Part shown: one piece after another, positions 51,680 through 60,913 of the stretch
How the letters are laid out: every line of letters begins with the position of its first letter
Numbering within the stretch: the first letter of the stretch is position 1
Assembly: GCF_047345415.1 (NCBI RefSeq)
Contig: NZ_JBLFEP010000002.1
Span: 1,003,558 to 1,067,557 of the forward strand
Direction of reading: 5' to 3'
DNA from: Maribacter_C sp947494565
GTDB lineage: Bacteria; Bacteroidota; Bacteroidia; Flavobacteriales; Flavobacteriaceae
Length of the DNA: 64,000 bases
The notes under the pieces: model-generated
Database searches by the model: none
What the model saw: only the letters and a program-made list of their open reading frames with translations
What the model was told of the DNA's origin: nothing
Program-made: the position numbers and the translations under genes

Positions 51680-52408
51680 ATGGATAAGGAGCTTTTACTT
51701 TATAACTACTTTTCGAATCAGCTTACTGCAGAGCAAGAAAGAGCGTTCAATGACCTGCTGGATACGGACGCTGATTTCAAAGCCCAGTTTCTATTTGAAA
51801 AAGATCTGCAACAGGCGATTCGAAAGAAGGAAAACCAAGAGCTGAAGTCTAAATTGCAGGGTTTTGAGAAGAATATCCAAGCGAAATCAGCTGTTCCGAG
51901 GACCAATGCGCGTTTTCGACCTTGGTCCGTGGCTGCGTCTATTACCATGTTGATCGCTATTGGATGGTTTGCCTACACTTCACTGTTGGGTACGAGCAAT
52001 CAAGACCTTTACGATGCCTATTTTGAGCCTTATCCGAATACGGTGTACACCATTACAAGAAGTGATGGAAACCAAACCCTTGAAAGAGCGGCTTTTGTTG
52101 CCTATGAATCACAAGATGATGATAGGGCAGCCGAACTTTTTTTAGAGGCCGGGGCGACCATAGCGCATGGCAATTTCTATTTGGCACAAGTATTATTGCG
52201 TCTTAATAGGAACGAGGAGGCCATCGAATTGCTTGCTCAAAGTATTCTTGAAGATAGTACATTCGAGGCGGAGGCAAATTGGTATCTCGCCTTGGCCTAC
52301 CTGAAGGAAAACGATACAGAGAGTGCTACAGAAGTATTGGAGCGCCAAGTGTCGCAATATGATTTCAAAAAGGTAAAGGCCCAAGAGTTACTGGATTCGC
52401 TGCGATAG
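51680..52408 (+). CDS. Membrane protein with TPR-like periplasmic domain, candidate anti-sigma factor
   Basis: Protein of 242 residues. The cytosolic N-terminus (1-85) has an LYNYFSNQLTAEQERAFNDLL helix pair like Bacteroidota anti-sigma starts. One membrane helix (about 88-108) and then a periplasmic part with at least two TPR-like helix pairs (about 150-240; GNFYLAQVLLRLNRNEEAIELL, ANWYLALAYLKENDTESATEVL) follow. The ATG at 51680 is 2 bp past the sigma stop; a longer frame starts within the sigma gene and is not used. Topology and position argue for an anti-sigma role. The 3' end overlaps the convergent CHAT gene by 21 bp. Confidence 0.75.
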   Translation: MDKELLLYNYFSNQLTAEQERAFNDLLDTDADFKAQFLFEKDLQQAIRKKENQELKSKLQGFEKNIQAKSAVPRTNARFRPWSVAASITMLIAIGWFAYTSLLGTSNQDLYDAYFEPYPNTVYTITRSDGNQTLERAAFVAYESQDDDRAAELFLEAGATIAHGNFYLAQVLLRLNRNEEAIELLAQSILEDSTFEAEANWYLALAYLKENDTESATEVLERQVSQYDFKKVKAQELLDSLR

Positions 52409-55234
52409 GTACTTTTTCCTTAAAAATAATACCCCACTAATAAGGGCGATGAAAAGAAGAATACCCCATTGCACAAACTGGGCCGAACTTCCGGGGCTCA
52501 GCGCTGAGGTATTTCCTGAAATGACAAATCCTGACCAATAGTAAGGATGTGCCAAAGCGTTTTCTCGATTTGCTTGCAAGAAATCGACTTTCGCCTTTTT
52601 CAATGCAGTGTTCTTGGTATCTCCGGCTGCTAGGTTTTTGTAGAATGCATCCATAATAGTAGCGGTAGATGCATCATTGATTTTCCAAAGGGTACTTGTT
52701 ATACTGGCCGCACCACTGTAAAAGAAACCTCGGGCCAAGCTAAGAAAACCCTCCCCCTTTTTAAGTTCGCCAACCCCGGTTTCACAGGCGCTAAGGGTTA
52801 CTAGGTTTGACTGCAATTGAAGATTGTACAAATCCTTGACATAGAGCAGATTGTTCTGGCCGGGAGTGCTTGAGAATGCCAAGTATGAAAACTCAGGTGC
52901 ATTGTCATCGAACACCGCATGGGTGGCCAAATGCAAGGTGCTGAAATCCTCTAGTTGATGGGCAAAATTTCGAAGTGTTGCCGCTTCATCGACATATGAT
53001 GTGCCATTGAATGAAGAAAGAATCTGTTTGACTTCCCTTTTATTATGCGGTAGGGGCAATAGCGTATTGCGATCCGGATTGACATCGGTCAGCTCTCCAG
53101 AGAATGTAGGGGCAAAGGCAAGAAGATCACCCTGCATTCGTTTTCGATTCGTAAGTTGCTCGTACAGGGTTGCCGAGTTGACATAGCTGATGTCATACTC
53201 CTCCATCAGATAAAATAATCCTTCATTCGTCATATTCAAGGCTCCGAAAGGAATATAATTAAGAAGGCCGTCAGGAATAATAATCAGTTTCCTTTTTTTC
53301 TTGGAATCCAGTAATGGGGCGATGAGTTGCTGAAATAGTCGATTCGAAATTCGACCTAGTTCCGCAATATCGGAATGCGGGTCTACCATCAGGGCATAGG
53401 TATTTTTGACCGTCCTTTCGAGCTCGGCATTCAGGGCTATCCGATGAATGCGTTTTTCGTTATGAGTTATTGCAATGGCAAATAGGGCATCATTTCCATA
53501 GAAATAGGAAATCAGTTGTTCATCGGGTTCCAACAGTTCTTGTGTTTGATAGAGCGAACGGCTCTCCGTATTGTATTTGAGATCATAGTAATCTTTGTAG
53601 TGGTTTTCAATACTGTCAATTAGTCTTCGATGCGATTCCTTCAGTTCAAAAAGCCGGTCCTTCAGAGCATTTTTGTCCTCTTTGGAATTGATGACTTTCT
53701 TCTCATTGAATGTGATTTCGGATTTCAATTGGAGCTCAAGTTGCAACAATGCTTCCGGCACATTGGCAAATTGGGTCGCCTTAGCACTTAATAGTGCTTC
53801 CAAAAGCAAAATGGACTTGCTTTTTTCCGCATAGTCGAATGCCAGGTCGATGTATTTTTCGCCACCTGGGCCTTGGGCCAATGTATAGGCCGTAGTTAAT
53901 CCATTTTCAAAAAGCGTAAAGGCCTCATTGATCAAGTCGAGTTTGTCGACGTTGTTCTTGAATGAGGGCTTCAGTAAATCAAGAGTACTAAGCCCTTGGT
54001 CTACCGCACCTAACAGTTCATTGTTATCCGGAAAGGTGTTTGATAGGGCACTTAGGGCTTTGACCTTTCCACAAAATAGTGAGAATAGGATGTTTTTTCG
54101 CTTGGCCATCGAAGGGATTGGGTTTACTGTCTTTTGGTCTGATCCGGATTCTGCCGCGAGTTCCGCAAGCCCACTTCGGTAACTGTGAAGAGCATTTTCA
54201 GGTTCATTTCGTGTTAGGTATAGGTCACCAATTCGTTTTTGCACGTTGGGGCGATTGTTCTTCAAAGTCGTACTCAAGGCGTCTTGGAATAGGGATAACG
54301 CTTTGTCATAAGCTTTTTCCTTGACTAGAATTTCCCCTCGCGCTGAAAGAAACCGGTCTTCGAATGGATCATCCTTGGCTTTGAAGACTTCTGTTTTTTC
54401 CAAATAGTAGTAGGCACTGTCAATTTGATCAAGATCTTTGAACACTTTAGCGACCAATAGTCCGGTTGTGACCAAACTATTTCTATTTCGGTCACTGAAG
54501 TTCTTTTCCAGAAAATTCAGGGAGTTGATCCAAAGGGTTTTTGCCTTTTCGAAATCCTTCTGGGCGTAGAGCGAATTGGCATACAGATTGTAGATTTTAT
54601 GAAGTCCCTCTTGATCATCCGGCAGGGACTGTTTATAGAGACGGATATTTTTTTCATAATATTCATTGGCTACCTGATAGCGACTTTGCTGTACATTCAT
54701 TTGGGCAATGAAATTGTAACACTGTGACAGCAGCTCAATATCATCTTCATGTAGGGGTGTACCACTCGCCAAAAGATGCTTTGCTATTCCATCAAAATAT
54801 ACCTCGGCCCTTGCATAATCCTGGAGCTTGTGATAATAATTACCTTTATTGAAATTCAAGTAATTTTTTTGAAAATCCCCTTTATCGTGAAGGGTGTCAA
54901 GCACATGGGCATATTGTGCAATGAGAATTTCGGTACGCGCTATCGTCGATTTGATTTTTTCCAGATCGTAAAAGTACCCTGCGGAAAAGCAGACGTAGTT
55001 TAAATTGTCTATGGCGGCAGGTGCGTTCTGATGATCCAGTGCCAATTGAACAATACGATCGAAATAATGGTAGGTAGAATCCTTGTCCGAATAGAAGTGT
55101 GTATAGGCCTTGTCCTCAAGCAGAACCAGCTCCTGCTCGTACGTCTGTCCTTGACAAATTTGAACCGCCCATAAACAGAGGGAAAAACAAATGCAAACGA
55201 ATCTTAGCAAAATCTTATTTTTACGATATCCCAA
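52388..55234 (-). CDS. CHAT-domain (caspase-like) TPR protein, membrane-anchored
   Basis: Large exported protein of 948 residues starting with TTG at 55234 and preceded by an AGGGAG-like site. N-terminal signal/membrane segment (about 9-30), a stretch of TPR helix pairs (about 30-480), then a helical link and the CHAT domain (about 600-905). Caspase-type dyad residues are in place: His772 in HLATHAVF and Cys817 in TLSACETG. A C-terminal membrane helix (about 921-937, WGILLFIALISGVLFL) follows. CHAT proteins are caspase-relatives often fed by TPR adaptors. Opposed to the sigma operon, not co-transcribed with it. A protease acting on the envelope side is inference. Confidence 0.88.
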   Translation of the reverse strand: MGYRKNKILLRFVCICFSLCLWAVQICQGQTYEQELVLLEDKAYTHFYSDKDSTYHYFDRIVQLALDHQNAPAAIDNLNYVCFSAGYFYDLEKIKSTIARTEILIAQYAHVLDTLHDKGDFQKNYLNFNKGNYYHKLQDYARAEVYFDGIAKHLLASGTPLHEDDIELLSQCYNFIAQMNVQQSRYQVANEYYEKNIRLYKQSLPDDQEGLHKIYNLYANSLYAQKDFEKAKTLWINSLNFLEKNFSDRNRNSLVTTGLLVAKVFKDLDQIDSAYYYLEKTEVFKAKDDPFEDRFLSARGEILVKEKAYDKALSLFQDALSTTLKNNRPNVQKRIGDLYLTRNEPENALHSYRSGLAELAAESGSDQKTVNPIPSMAKRKNILFSLFCGKVKALSALSNTFPDNNELLGAVDQGLSTLDLLKPSFKNNVDKLDLINEAFTLFENGLTTAYTLAQGPGGEKYIDLAFDYAEKSKSILLLEALLSAKATQFANVPEALLQLELQLKSEITFNEKKVINSKEDKNALKDRLFELKESHRRLIDSIENHYKDYYDLKYNTESRSLYQTQELLEPDEQLISYFYGNDALFAIAITHNEKRIHRIALNAELERTVKNTYALMVDPHSDIAELGRISNRLFQQLIAPLLDSKKKRKLIIIPDGLLNYIPFGALNMTNEGLFYLMEEYDISYVNSATLYEQLTNRKRMQGDLLAFAPTFSGELTDVNPDRNTLLPLPHNKREVKQILSSFNGTSYVDEAATLRNFAHQLEDFSTLHLATHAVFDDNAPEFSYLAFSSTPGQNNLLYVKDLYNLQLQSNLVTLSACETGVGELKKGEGFLSLARGFFYSGAASITSTLWKINDASTATIMDAFYKNLAAGDTKNTALKKAKVDFLQANRENALAHPYYWSGFVISGNTSALSPGSSAQFVQWGILLFIALISGVLFLRKKYLSQRIQ

Positions 55235-55418
55235 ATAAATCTCCCTCTAGTATGCGCGAGCACTCACAAAGCGTCACCTAGACCCATACCCCAAAAACGT
55301 ATCTATGAGGTCATGCTCGGACCACTTACGGTTTGCCACTAAAATAAACTATTAACATGGAAACCAGCCTTGTAAAGGGGCTGGTTTTTTAGTTGCATTG
55401 TGGCACTTCGCATGGGTT
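55235..55418. other. Short gap upstream of CHAT gene
   Basis: About 180 bp between two leftward genes. It includes the hairpin at 55361-55390 and the ribosome site of the CHAT gene. No GTTAACC element and no clear TAnnTTTG promoter for the CHAT gene were found, so its control is uncertain. Confidence 0.4.
55361..55390. terminator. Hairpin terminator after OmpA/TapB operon
   Basis: AAACCAGCC / GGCTGGTTT stem (loop TTGTAAAGG) with a strong T run on the plus strand and a short one on the minus strand, 30 bp past the stop at 55419. Confidence 0.7.
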
Positions 55419-56048
55419 TTACTGACCTCCAATATCCGAGTTGACCACAAAGATGGTTATCTCATTGTCCGAAATTGCCTTTTCTTTGATTTGAACCGTG
55501 ATTTCCCCTTGATAGCCTTCTCCTTCATAAAGGAAAACAACATAGTCCAAAAGGTTTCCTGCACGTCCTACCGATTCTGGGCTTCCTTGGGTGCTACCTA
55601 AAAACCCTCCATTCGCATCAAAAATGACCAACTCGTAGAATTCTAGTCCCGTGGGAATAGCGATGTATTGAATGCCGGGCCAATCACAGTTCCCATTTTT
55701 AGGGCAGGGGCCAGGTAGGGGAGGCCTTCTTCTATAGACCGCTTCACGTAAGCCGGCAATTTCGATGAGCTCATTTGATAATGCCAATCGATTGGCCTTT
55801 GCCGTATCCAGTTTTTCTTGGGTTTCTTCGGTACCCTGTCCAGCATCGATGATAGCATCTAATTCCTTGATCTCATCGTTGAGTTTCTCCACTTCTATTT
55901 CATAGAACGTTGTCTTGAAGTCATCCGAATAAAAGTAATTGGATTCCGTCAAGACGAGGTCCTTGTCATCGGGATGTCCATAATGATCTTTGATACACGA
56001 AACGACGCTCAAGGATAAGAGGGCAACTAAAAGTACTTTGATTTTCAT
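55419..56048 (-). CDS. Hypothetical lipoprotein with coiled coil
   Basis: Lipoprotein of 209 residues; lipobox SVVSCIKDHYG (Cys18, with Lys-Asp). Residues 45-100 are a coiled coil (EIEVEKLNDEIKELDAIIDAG; ETQEKLDTAKANRLALSNELIEI). A cysteine-containing proline-rich turn (PLPGPCPKNGNCDWPG) and a beta domain (120-205) follow. It is the last gene of the leftward unit that starts at 58212. No family recognised. Confidence 0.65.
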   Translation of the reverse strand: MKIKVLLVALLSLSVVSCIKDHYGHPDDKDLVLTESNYFYSDDFKTTFYEIEVEKLNDEIKELDAIIDAGQGTEETQEKLDTAKANRLALSNELIEIAGLREAVYRRRPPLPGPCPKNGNCDWPGIQYIAIPTGLEFYELVIFDANGGFLGSTQGSPESVGRAGNLLDYVVFLYEGEGYQGEITVQIKEKAISDNEITIFVVNSDIGGQ

Positions 56049-56165
56049 TGTGAGGAATTTTAGTGGTTATATTATTATAAGAATTACTTTAAAAGTGACA
56101 TACTGTTGGCTAAAATGGAATAACTCCTACTTGGAAACAGCGTTTCATATAAGGAAGGTAGATAC

Positions 56166-56864
56166 TCACTTCGTATATTTTGTGAGCTCCATACGGTTCA
56201 GCAAACTACCGTTCTGTTTGTACGATTCTTGCTTGATCATACCTACACCTTCCGCCAACCAGAGTTTGTTAACCGTTTCACGGGTAGCACCCATGGTAGT
56301 TGATGAGGCGGTTTCTGTAATGACATAGCACTCAAAAGTACCTGCAGGAGTTGTGAGGTTCTCCTTTTTTTCGACCTTTCGGTCCGTTTGGTCGACGGAA
56401 ATATTCATTTTCATTCCGCTCATTTTCATGGCGACCGATACATTGGCATCATCGAGTTCCTTTCCAACACTCAGGTCGTTCGGTAGTTGTATATCGGTTC
56501 CGCTAATGTCCATTTCAAGGCCCATGTCTTCATATTGCTTCATCATTTGAGCAGGAAAGAGTGATTTGTAGTCAATACTTATACCATCTCCGGAACACTG
56601 TATGGTATAGTCTGAATTATACACTTCCTTTCCTTTCTTATCGGTAAAAGTCAAATCAAACGTCGCTGAGGTAGCTCCCCCATCTGTACTGACTTCCGAA
56701 ATCGTATAACTGGTTACGCCCTCGGTTTTCCCCTTTTTGTCGTACATGGTGTACGCAAAAAAAGAACCTTCCTTCATGGGGTAATATTTGCTGCAATTCT
56801 CTTGCGATTGTGAAGGACCGGTAACAAAGACAAATAAGAGAAAGCCTAATAGTTTATTTTTCAT
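56166..56864 (-). CDS. TapB-family / DUF3108-like secreted protein
   Basis: Secreted protein of 232 residues: signal peptide (to about 20), then a long beta-sheet domain (CSKYYPMKEGSFFAYTMYDKKG; TPAGTFECYVITETAS; LWLAEGVGMIKQESYKQNG) that fits the DUF3108/TapB pattern, a lipid-binding-like beta sandwich. It follows the OmpA gene by 10 bp. Role unknown; outer-membrane or periplasmic. Confidence 0.78.
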   Translation of the reverse strand: MKNKLLGFLLFVFVTGPSQSQENCSKYYPMKEGSFFAYTMYDKKGKTEGVTSYTISEVSTDGGATSATFDLTFTDKKGKEVYNSDYTIQCSGDGISIDYKSLFPAQMMKQYEDMGLEMDISGTDIQLPNDLSVGKELDDANVSVAMKMSGMKMNISVDQTDRKVEKKENLTTPAGTFECYVITETASSTTMGATRETVNKLWLAEGVGMIKQESYKQNGSLLNRMELTKYTK

Positions 56865-56874
56865 TTTGAAATTT

Positions 56875-58212
56875 TTACTGTTTAATAAATTCTACGCGTC
56901 GATTTTGTGATTTCCCATCAGTCGTAGTATTGTCGCCAACGGGTTCAGATTCGCCTTTGCCATCAGTTGTCAGGCGATTGGCCGAAACATTATAGATAGA
57001 GACTAGTGCATTTTTGACGGCATCAGCTCTCAGTTTCGAAAGTTTCAAATTAGTGTCTTCGTTCCCGTCCGAGTCGGTATGGCCCACAATTTTTAAGTTG
57101 AGACTACTTTCTTGGGCCAGCACTTGATAAATCTGACGGATAATGCCCATCGATTGTGCCTGTAGATTAGTCGAACCACTCTCGAAGAGAATACCATTGG
57201 TAGAAATTCGACCCTCGGAAATCAGTTTTCTACGAAGGTCTATTCCACCTTCGGCAATTTTAAAATTACTTAGATAAATGGCTTCTTTGTTAATGTCAAT
57301 TCCTCTGAGATGTATTTTGATTCCTTGCATTTTTGTGTTGGCAGGAAGCAATCTTGGAACATCAACTAATTTTTGCTCGTTGATCCATATTCGAAATCGC
57401 TGTTTGTTTACTGCAAGCGATATATGGTGTTCCGAGGCGACGATTTTTCTAATATCCGCTCGGATGTCATTTCTAATCTCACGCTTACCATTGATATTGT
57501 TTTCAACGATTATTCCTGCGTCTATGAACTGGCAAAATGGGTATTCTACAAAACCATAGTTCTTGGGCTTTTCAAATGTTTTTGTGTCGCCGACCATAAT
57601 CTGAAGGTAGGACTGGGATGAGGTTTTACTATCAAGGCCTTCCGTAATGACATCGAATTCCATAGTGAATTCTTCTGGTAGTTCTTCGACGTCAGGAATA
57701 TACTCTGTGCCAAACCCAGGAAGGATCTTTAGCCATTTTGAAGGAGAGTCATTGATATTGACCAGTTCTCCTCCTCCATTGGTATTCCATTTAGAGGGAA
57801 AGTCTCCGATGAAATCATTTTTGAAATCATCCAGAAACAGCGGTTTGTCACCAGGGACAAAATCAAATTTGCGGTACACCGCTATGGATTGCTCCGGCTG
57901 ATCCGGTGCCTTTTCAATTTTGCCGGGATCCGTACTTGTCGAAGGGCGCTCCCCGTCTTCCTTGTTTGGAATTGATTGGCCGTTCTTGCCTGTGGGTTGT
58001 TTTCCTTTTTTTCCAGGTTCAAGAATACTATCTAGCACCTGATCTGTTTTTTCAGTGGTTTCTTTTTCTACTCGTCGTTCTACGGCTCTTTCAGCAGCTT
58101 TCTCTGCTCTTTTCCCCAGTTTTTTTAGCAGTTGGGCATTTGCTTCAACCCCACAAAACAAGATAAAAAGGATGGCAAAAGCAGATTTGAGTTTTGTTCT
58201 ATTGGTTTTCAT
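56875..58212 (-). CDS. OmpA-family protein with basic N-terminal region
   Basis: Secreted protein of 445 residues. Sec signal (to about 26), a highly basic helical segment (LLKKLGKRAEKAAERAVERRVEKETTE in part), a linker with proline and lysine, a central beta-sandwich domain resembling a lectin/laminin-G fold (about 128-320, FKNDFIGDFPSKWN), then the OmpA C-terminal peptidoglycan-binding domain (about 340-445, KIVGHTDSDGNE, GKGESEPVGDN, NRRVEF). It is anchored to peptidoglycan by that end. First gene of an operon with promoter 58256-58286. Confidence 0.87.
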   Translation of the reverse strand: MKTNRTKLKSAFAILFILFCGVEANAQLLKKLGKRAEKAAERAVERRVEKETTEKTDQVLDSILEPGKKGKQPTGKNGQSIPNKEDGERPSTSTDPGKIEKAPDQPEQSIAVYRKFDFVPGDKPLFLDDFKNDFIGDFPSKWNTNGGGELVNINDSPSKWLKILPGFGTEYIPDVEELPEEFTMEFDVITEGLDSKTSSQSYLQIMVGDTKTFEKPKNYGFVEYPFCQFIDAGIIVENNINGKREIRNDIRADIRKIVASEHHISLAVNKQRFRIWINEQKLVDVPRLLPANTKMQGIKIHLRGIDINKEAIYLSNFKIAEGGIDLRRKLISEGRISTNGILFESGSTNLQAQSMGIIRQIYQVLAQESSLNLKIVGHTDSDGNEDTNLKLSKLRADAVKNALVSIYNVSANRLTTDGKGESEPVGDNTTTDGKSQNRRVEFIKQ

Positions 58213-58255
58213 CGTACATATAAATTATAAAAGGAATAGGTTTATATTTAATAAC

Positions 58256-58286
58256 CCTTTATGACGCCTAATATAGTGAGGTTAAC
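58256..58286 (-). promoter_or_regulatory. ECF-type promoter of OmpA/TapB operon
   Basis: Minus strand: GTTAACC (58280-58286), 16 bases, CATAAAGG (58256-58263). Leader of about 35-40 bases to the ATG at 58212. Confidence 0.75.
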
Positions 58287-58368
58287 AAAAGTCGCTGGGA
58301 AAAAGCTATGGAATGCAACCCTTGATGTACGGCTGTAGCACATTTGTGTATAAATGGTATGCGCGTGC

Positions 58369-60831
58369 CTAATTCAATTTGTAAGTAAGAATAGTGTCGT
58401 TTTCATCGCTAACGACCATGTCAAGAATGGTATCATTATTCAAGTCCGCTAAATCTATTATGGAATTTCCGAAAACGGGGAAGTTGGGAATGGCTTTGGC
58501 CTGACTATCGAACAGATATACTTTTTGACTTTGCAAGTCGGTAACGCTCACATAAATCTTGTTGTTGATATAGCTAATTCGAGGTTTGGTGTATACCCCT
58601 AGCTCAAGTTCGACCTTCTTTCCACGAATGGTCAGTATGTTATCGTTCATAAGTACCAAGGTATTTGCTGTGGCGAACATACCGTGATCGTTGGATAGAT
58701 TAAGATTGGTTTTAGATAGCCCACCTTTTGTATCGATTTGGTAGAGTGTTCCTTTTTTATCCGTAAGGGTGAACTTGTCTTTATTCAAGTACACTTCGTT
58801 CTCTGAAAAATCGATTTTCTCATTTACCCTCACACGAACATCCCCAACTCGATTCAGTATTTTCAACATGCCATTTTTCAATTTGAAGACAAGGTGGTCT
58901 TTATTGCCGATTCTGAGGTGTTTTGGGGCTTCCAAAATGATATCCTGGGCGTCGGTATACTTAAAGCCCTTTACAATAGAACCTTTGCTATTGTACATAA
59001 AAGTCTTTTTGCCCTGGGTGATTACAAAACGATAGTCTCTTTTACCGTCGTAATCAAAAACCGCTAATGGATTAAGTCCTCCGCCTTCATAGGTCTTTGT
59101 GAAACGTTTTACCTCTTTCCCATTTCGGTCTAAGACCAAAAACTGGTTATTGGTCGTGAAGGCAAGTTGTAATCGTCCATTTTTAAAAATATCTACTTGT
59201 TCTACGGCTCCTTGTATTTGACCCTCTAACTGTTTTTTCCATAGTACTTTTCCTTTTGACGAAATCAGGTAAAGGACATTATTGAAATCTTGTGCGACCA
59301 CCTCCTTCGTTTTGGTCAGATGATTCGTGACGAACTGTGGTCGGGTAGCAATTGAGGTATCTAACTTCGTTTTAAACAAGGCGGTAACACCCGTATTGGA
59401 TCCAATTCTTTCTTGTTTGCTGATGATGATATTGGTGTGATAGAAGTTTTTATCCGCACTTATTTGGGTGGCAATATCATAGGGTGACTGTAATGCTGTG
59501 CCGAGTTCTTTATGAAATTCTGCTGATAATTCCGTTTGGAAGATTTTTTTGAGGCTGGTTGAATTTGAAATGAGAAGGAGATTTGATTCTTCCGCAAGGG
59601 ATTTGCCAAGTCTAGTAAAGGTGCCTCCCCTGTCGTAGGTAGCCCCATTCTTATGATTACGGATAATAAACTCAAGGAATTCCCTAGTTTCGGAAAATAC
59701 CAAAACGTCATTGATGAAAGAACAGAAATTCGATCTGAAATTTGATATCAAAGGTGTAAACCCCTCTTCGATGAACCTACTGTGTTGTAGTCTAATGATT
59801 TGGTTGCCCTGATACTCGATAGTGGAAGTTTTGGATCGCTCGATATAGTCGGTCAGTATTTCCGGGCCATGTGTGCTTAAAACCACTGCCTTTCGTTTGT
59901 CGTTCAAAATAATGCCGACTTCTTCCACAGTTTCGAATAGGGGGTCGATAGGTCGGTTTTCGTTTAAATAGGCGTTTTGGTTTTTAGCAAATGTACCGTG
60001 GTTGTCAAAGGTATAGGCAAGTAGTGCATCTGTAGCTTCCGGAGCCAAACTGGGGGTTATTGGCGTCAATGGTTTGGTATTTGCGAAGAGATCAATGTAA
60101 TTCCAGACTGAATCATTGGCAATACTAATACCGGTAAGACTTAGTTGTGAAGGTGTTAGACTGAAGTCAAGTGAAATCCAATCGGAAAAATTTGAAACAT
60201 TGATTCTAGACAAATCGTTTATGAGGGAACCAAGAACCGAATTGCCTTTTTGTACATCAAGATATAAGGTGGCTGGCTTGTACCCATTTGAGATATTGTA
60301 GAGTTTTTGAAGCGTTTCGGAAGCGTTATTATTCTTGAGATTTTCAATTATTACTTCAATTATCGAAGGGGAAGAGGACATCACGAAGGTGGTGCCTAAT
60401 TTGGTTTGGTAAAAAATGCGCTCTTCGAATCTGTAGGTCGTTAAGGCGATTCCCTTAAAATCCAGTGCTTCGACAAGCACACTTTCAAGGCTGTCTTGTT
60501 GTACAATACCTGGGGAATACGCTGTCAGATACACCGATTCAAATCCTAGGGTGTCATTTTCGACAAAAGCTAGGATGCTCTTTGATTCGGACTTCAGCAA
60601 ATTCAAGAATTGAACTTTTTGTACTGCCTTTTTAATGGTTTGGGTGTTGCTCAACTCCTTAAGAAAAGTATTGGACCTTAGACTGGTCCTGAAGGTTGAA
60701 AGGTCATTGATCTTAATGATGGCCGAGGCATTTTTAGGAACGAAATCCAACAAAGGCTTGGAAAGGGATACATCCTCGGAACAACCCACAACCAAAAGGA
60801 ATACAGCTAGGAACGGAATTCTGTAGTTCAT
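58369..60831 (-). CDS. Large lipoprotein with DUF3352-like N-terminus and beta-propeller C-terminus
   Basis: Lipoprotein of 820 residues; lipobox LLVVGCSEDVS (Cys17). Residues 30-450 resemble DUF3352-like helical/beta domains by pattern (LLDFVPKNASAIIKINDLSTFR at the start; GFTPLISNFRSNFCSFINDVLVFS). Residues about 510-800 look like a PQQ/WD-type propeller, with repeated GKVLWKKQLEGQIQGAVEQVDI and FTTNNQFLVLDRNGKEVKRF units. No ligand or enzyme motif recognised. It lies 82 bp downstream of rnhB and is probably in the same transcript. Confidence 0.65.
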   Translation of the reverse strand: MNYRIPFLAVFLLVVGCSEDVSLSKPLLDFVPKNASAIIKINDLSTFRTSLRSNTFLKELSNTQTIKKAVQKVQFLNLLKSESKSILAFVENDTLGFESVYLTAYSPGIVQQDSLESVLVEALDFKGIALTTYRFEERIFYQTKLGTTFVMSSSPSIIEVIIENLKNNNASETLQKLYNISNGYKPATLYLDVQKGNSVLGSLINDLSRINVSNFSDWISLDFSLTPSQLSLTGISIANDSVWNYIDLFANTKPLTPITPSLAPEATDALLAYTFDNHGTFAKNQNAYLNENRPIDPLFETVEEVGIILNDKRKAVVLSTHGPEILTDYIERSKTSTIEYQGNQIIRLQHSRFIEEGFTPLISNFRSNFCSFINDVLVFSETREFLEFIIRNHKNGATYDRGGTFTRLGKSLAEESNLLLISNSTSLKKIFQTELSAEFHKELGTALQSPYDIATQISADKNFYHTNIIISKQERIGSNTGVTALFKTKLDTSIATRPQFVTNHLTKTKEVVAQDFNNVLYLISSKGKVLWKKQLEGQIQGAVEQVDIFKNGRLQLAFTTNNQFLVLDRNGKEVKRFTKTYEGGGLNPLAVFDYDGKRDYRFVITQGKKTFMYNSKGSIVKGFKYTDAQDIILEAPKHLRIGNKDHLVFKLKNGMLKILNRVGDVRVRVNEKIDFSENEVYLNKDKFTLTDKKGTLYQIDTKGGLSKTNLNLSNDHGMFATANTLVLMNDNILTIRGKKVELELGVYTKPRISYINNKIYVSVTDLQSQKVYLFDSQAKAIPNFPVFGNSIIDLADLNNDTILDMVVSDENDTILTYKLN

Positions 60832-60913
60832 TTATGAGAGCATTTACACAAAGTTATGCTTTTTAACACGTATTTGGATCATCTGCTTCGAACGCAAAAA
60901 AGCCAACTCAAAT

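Noticed and set aside
56268..56274. GTTAACC on the plus strand
   Set aside because: It is within the TapB-like gene, has no CATNAAA at the right distance, and points against the gene.
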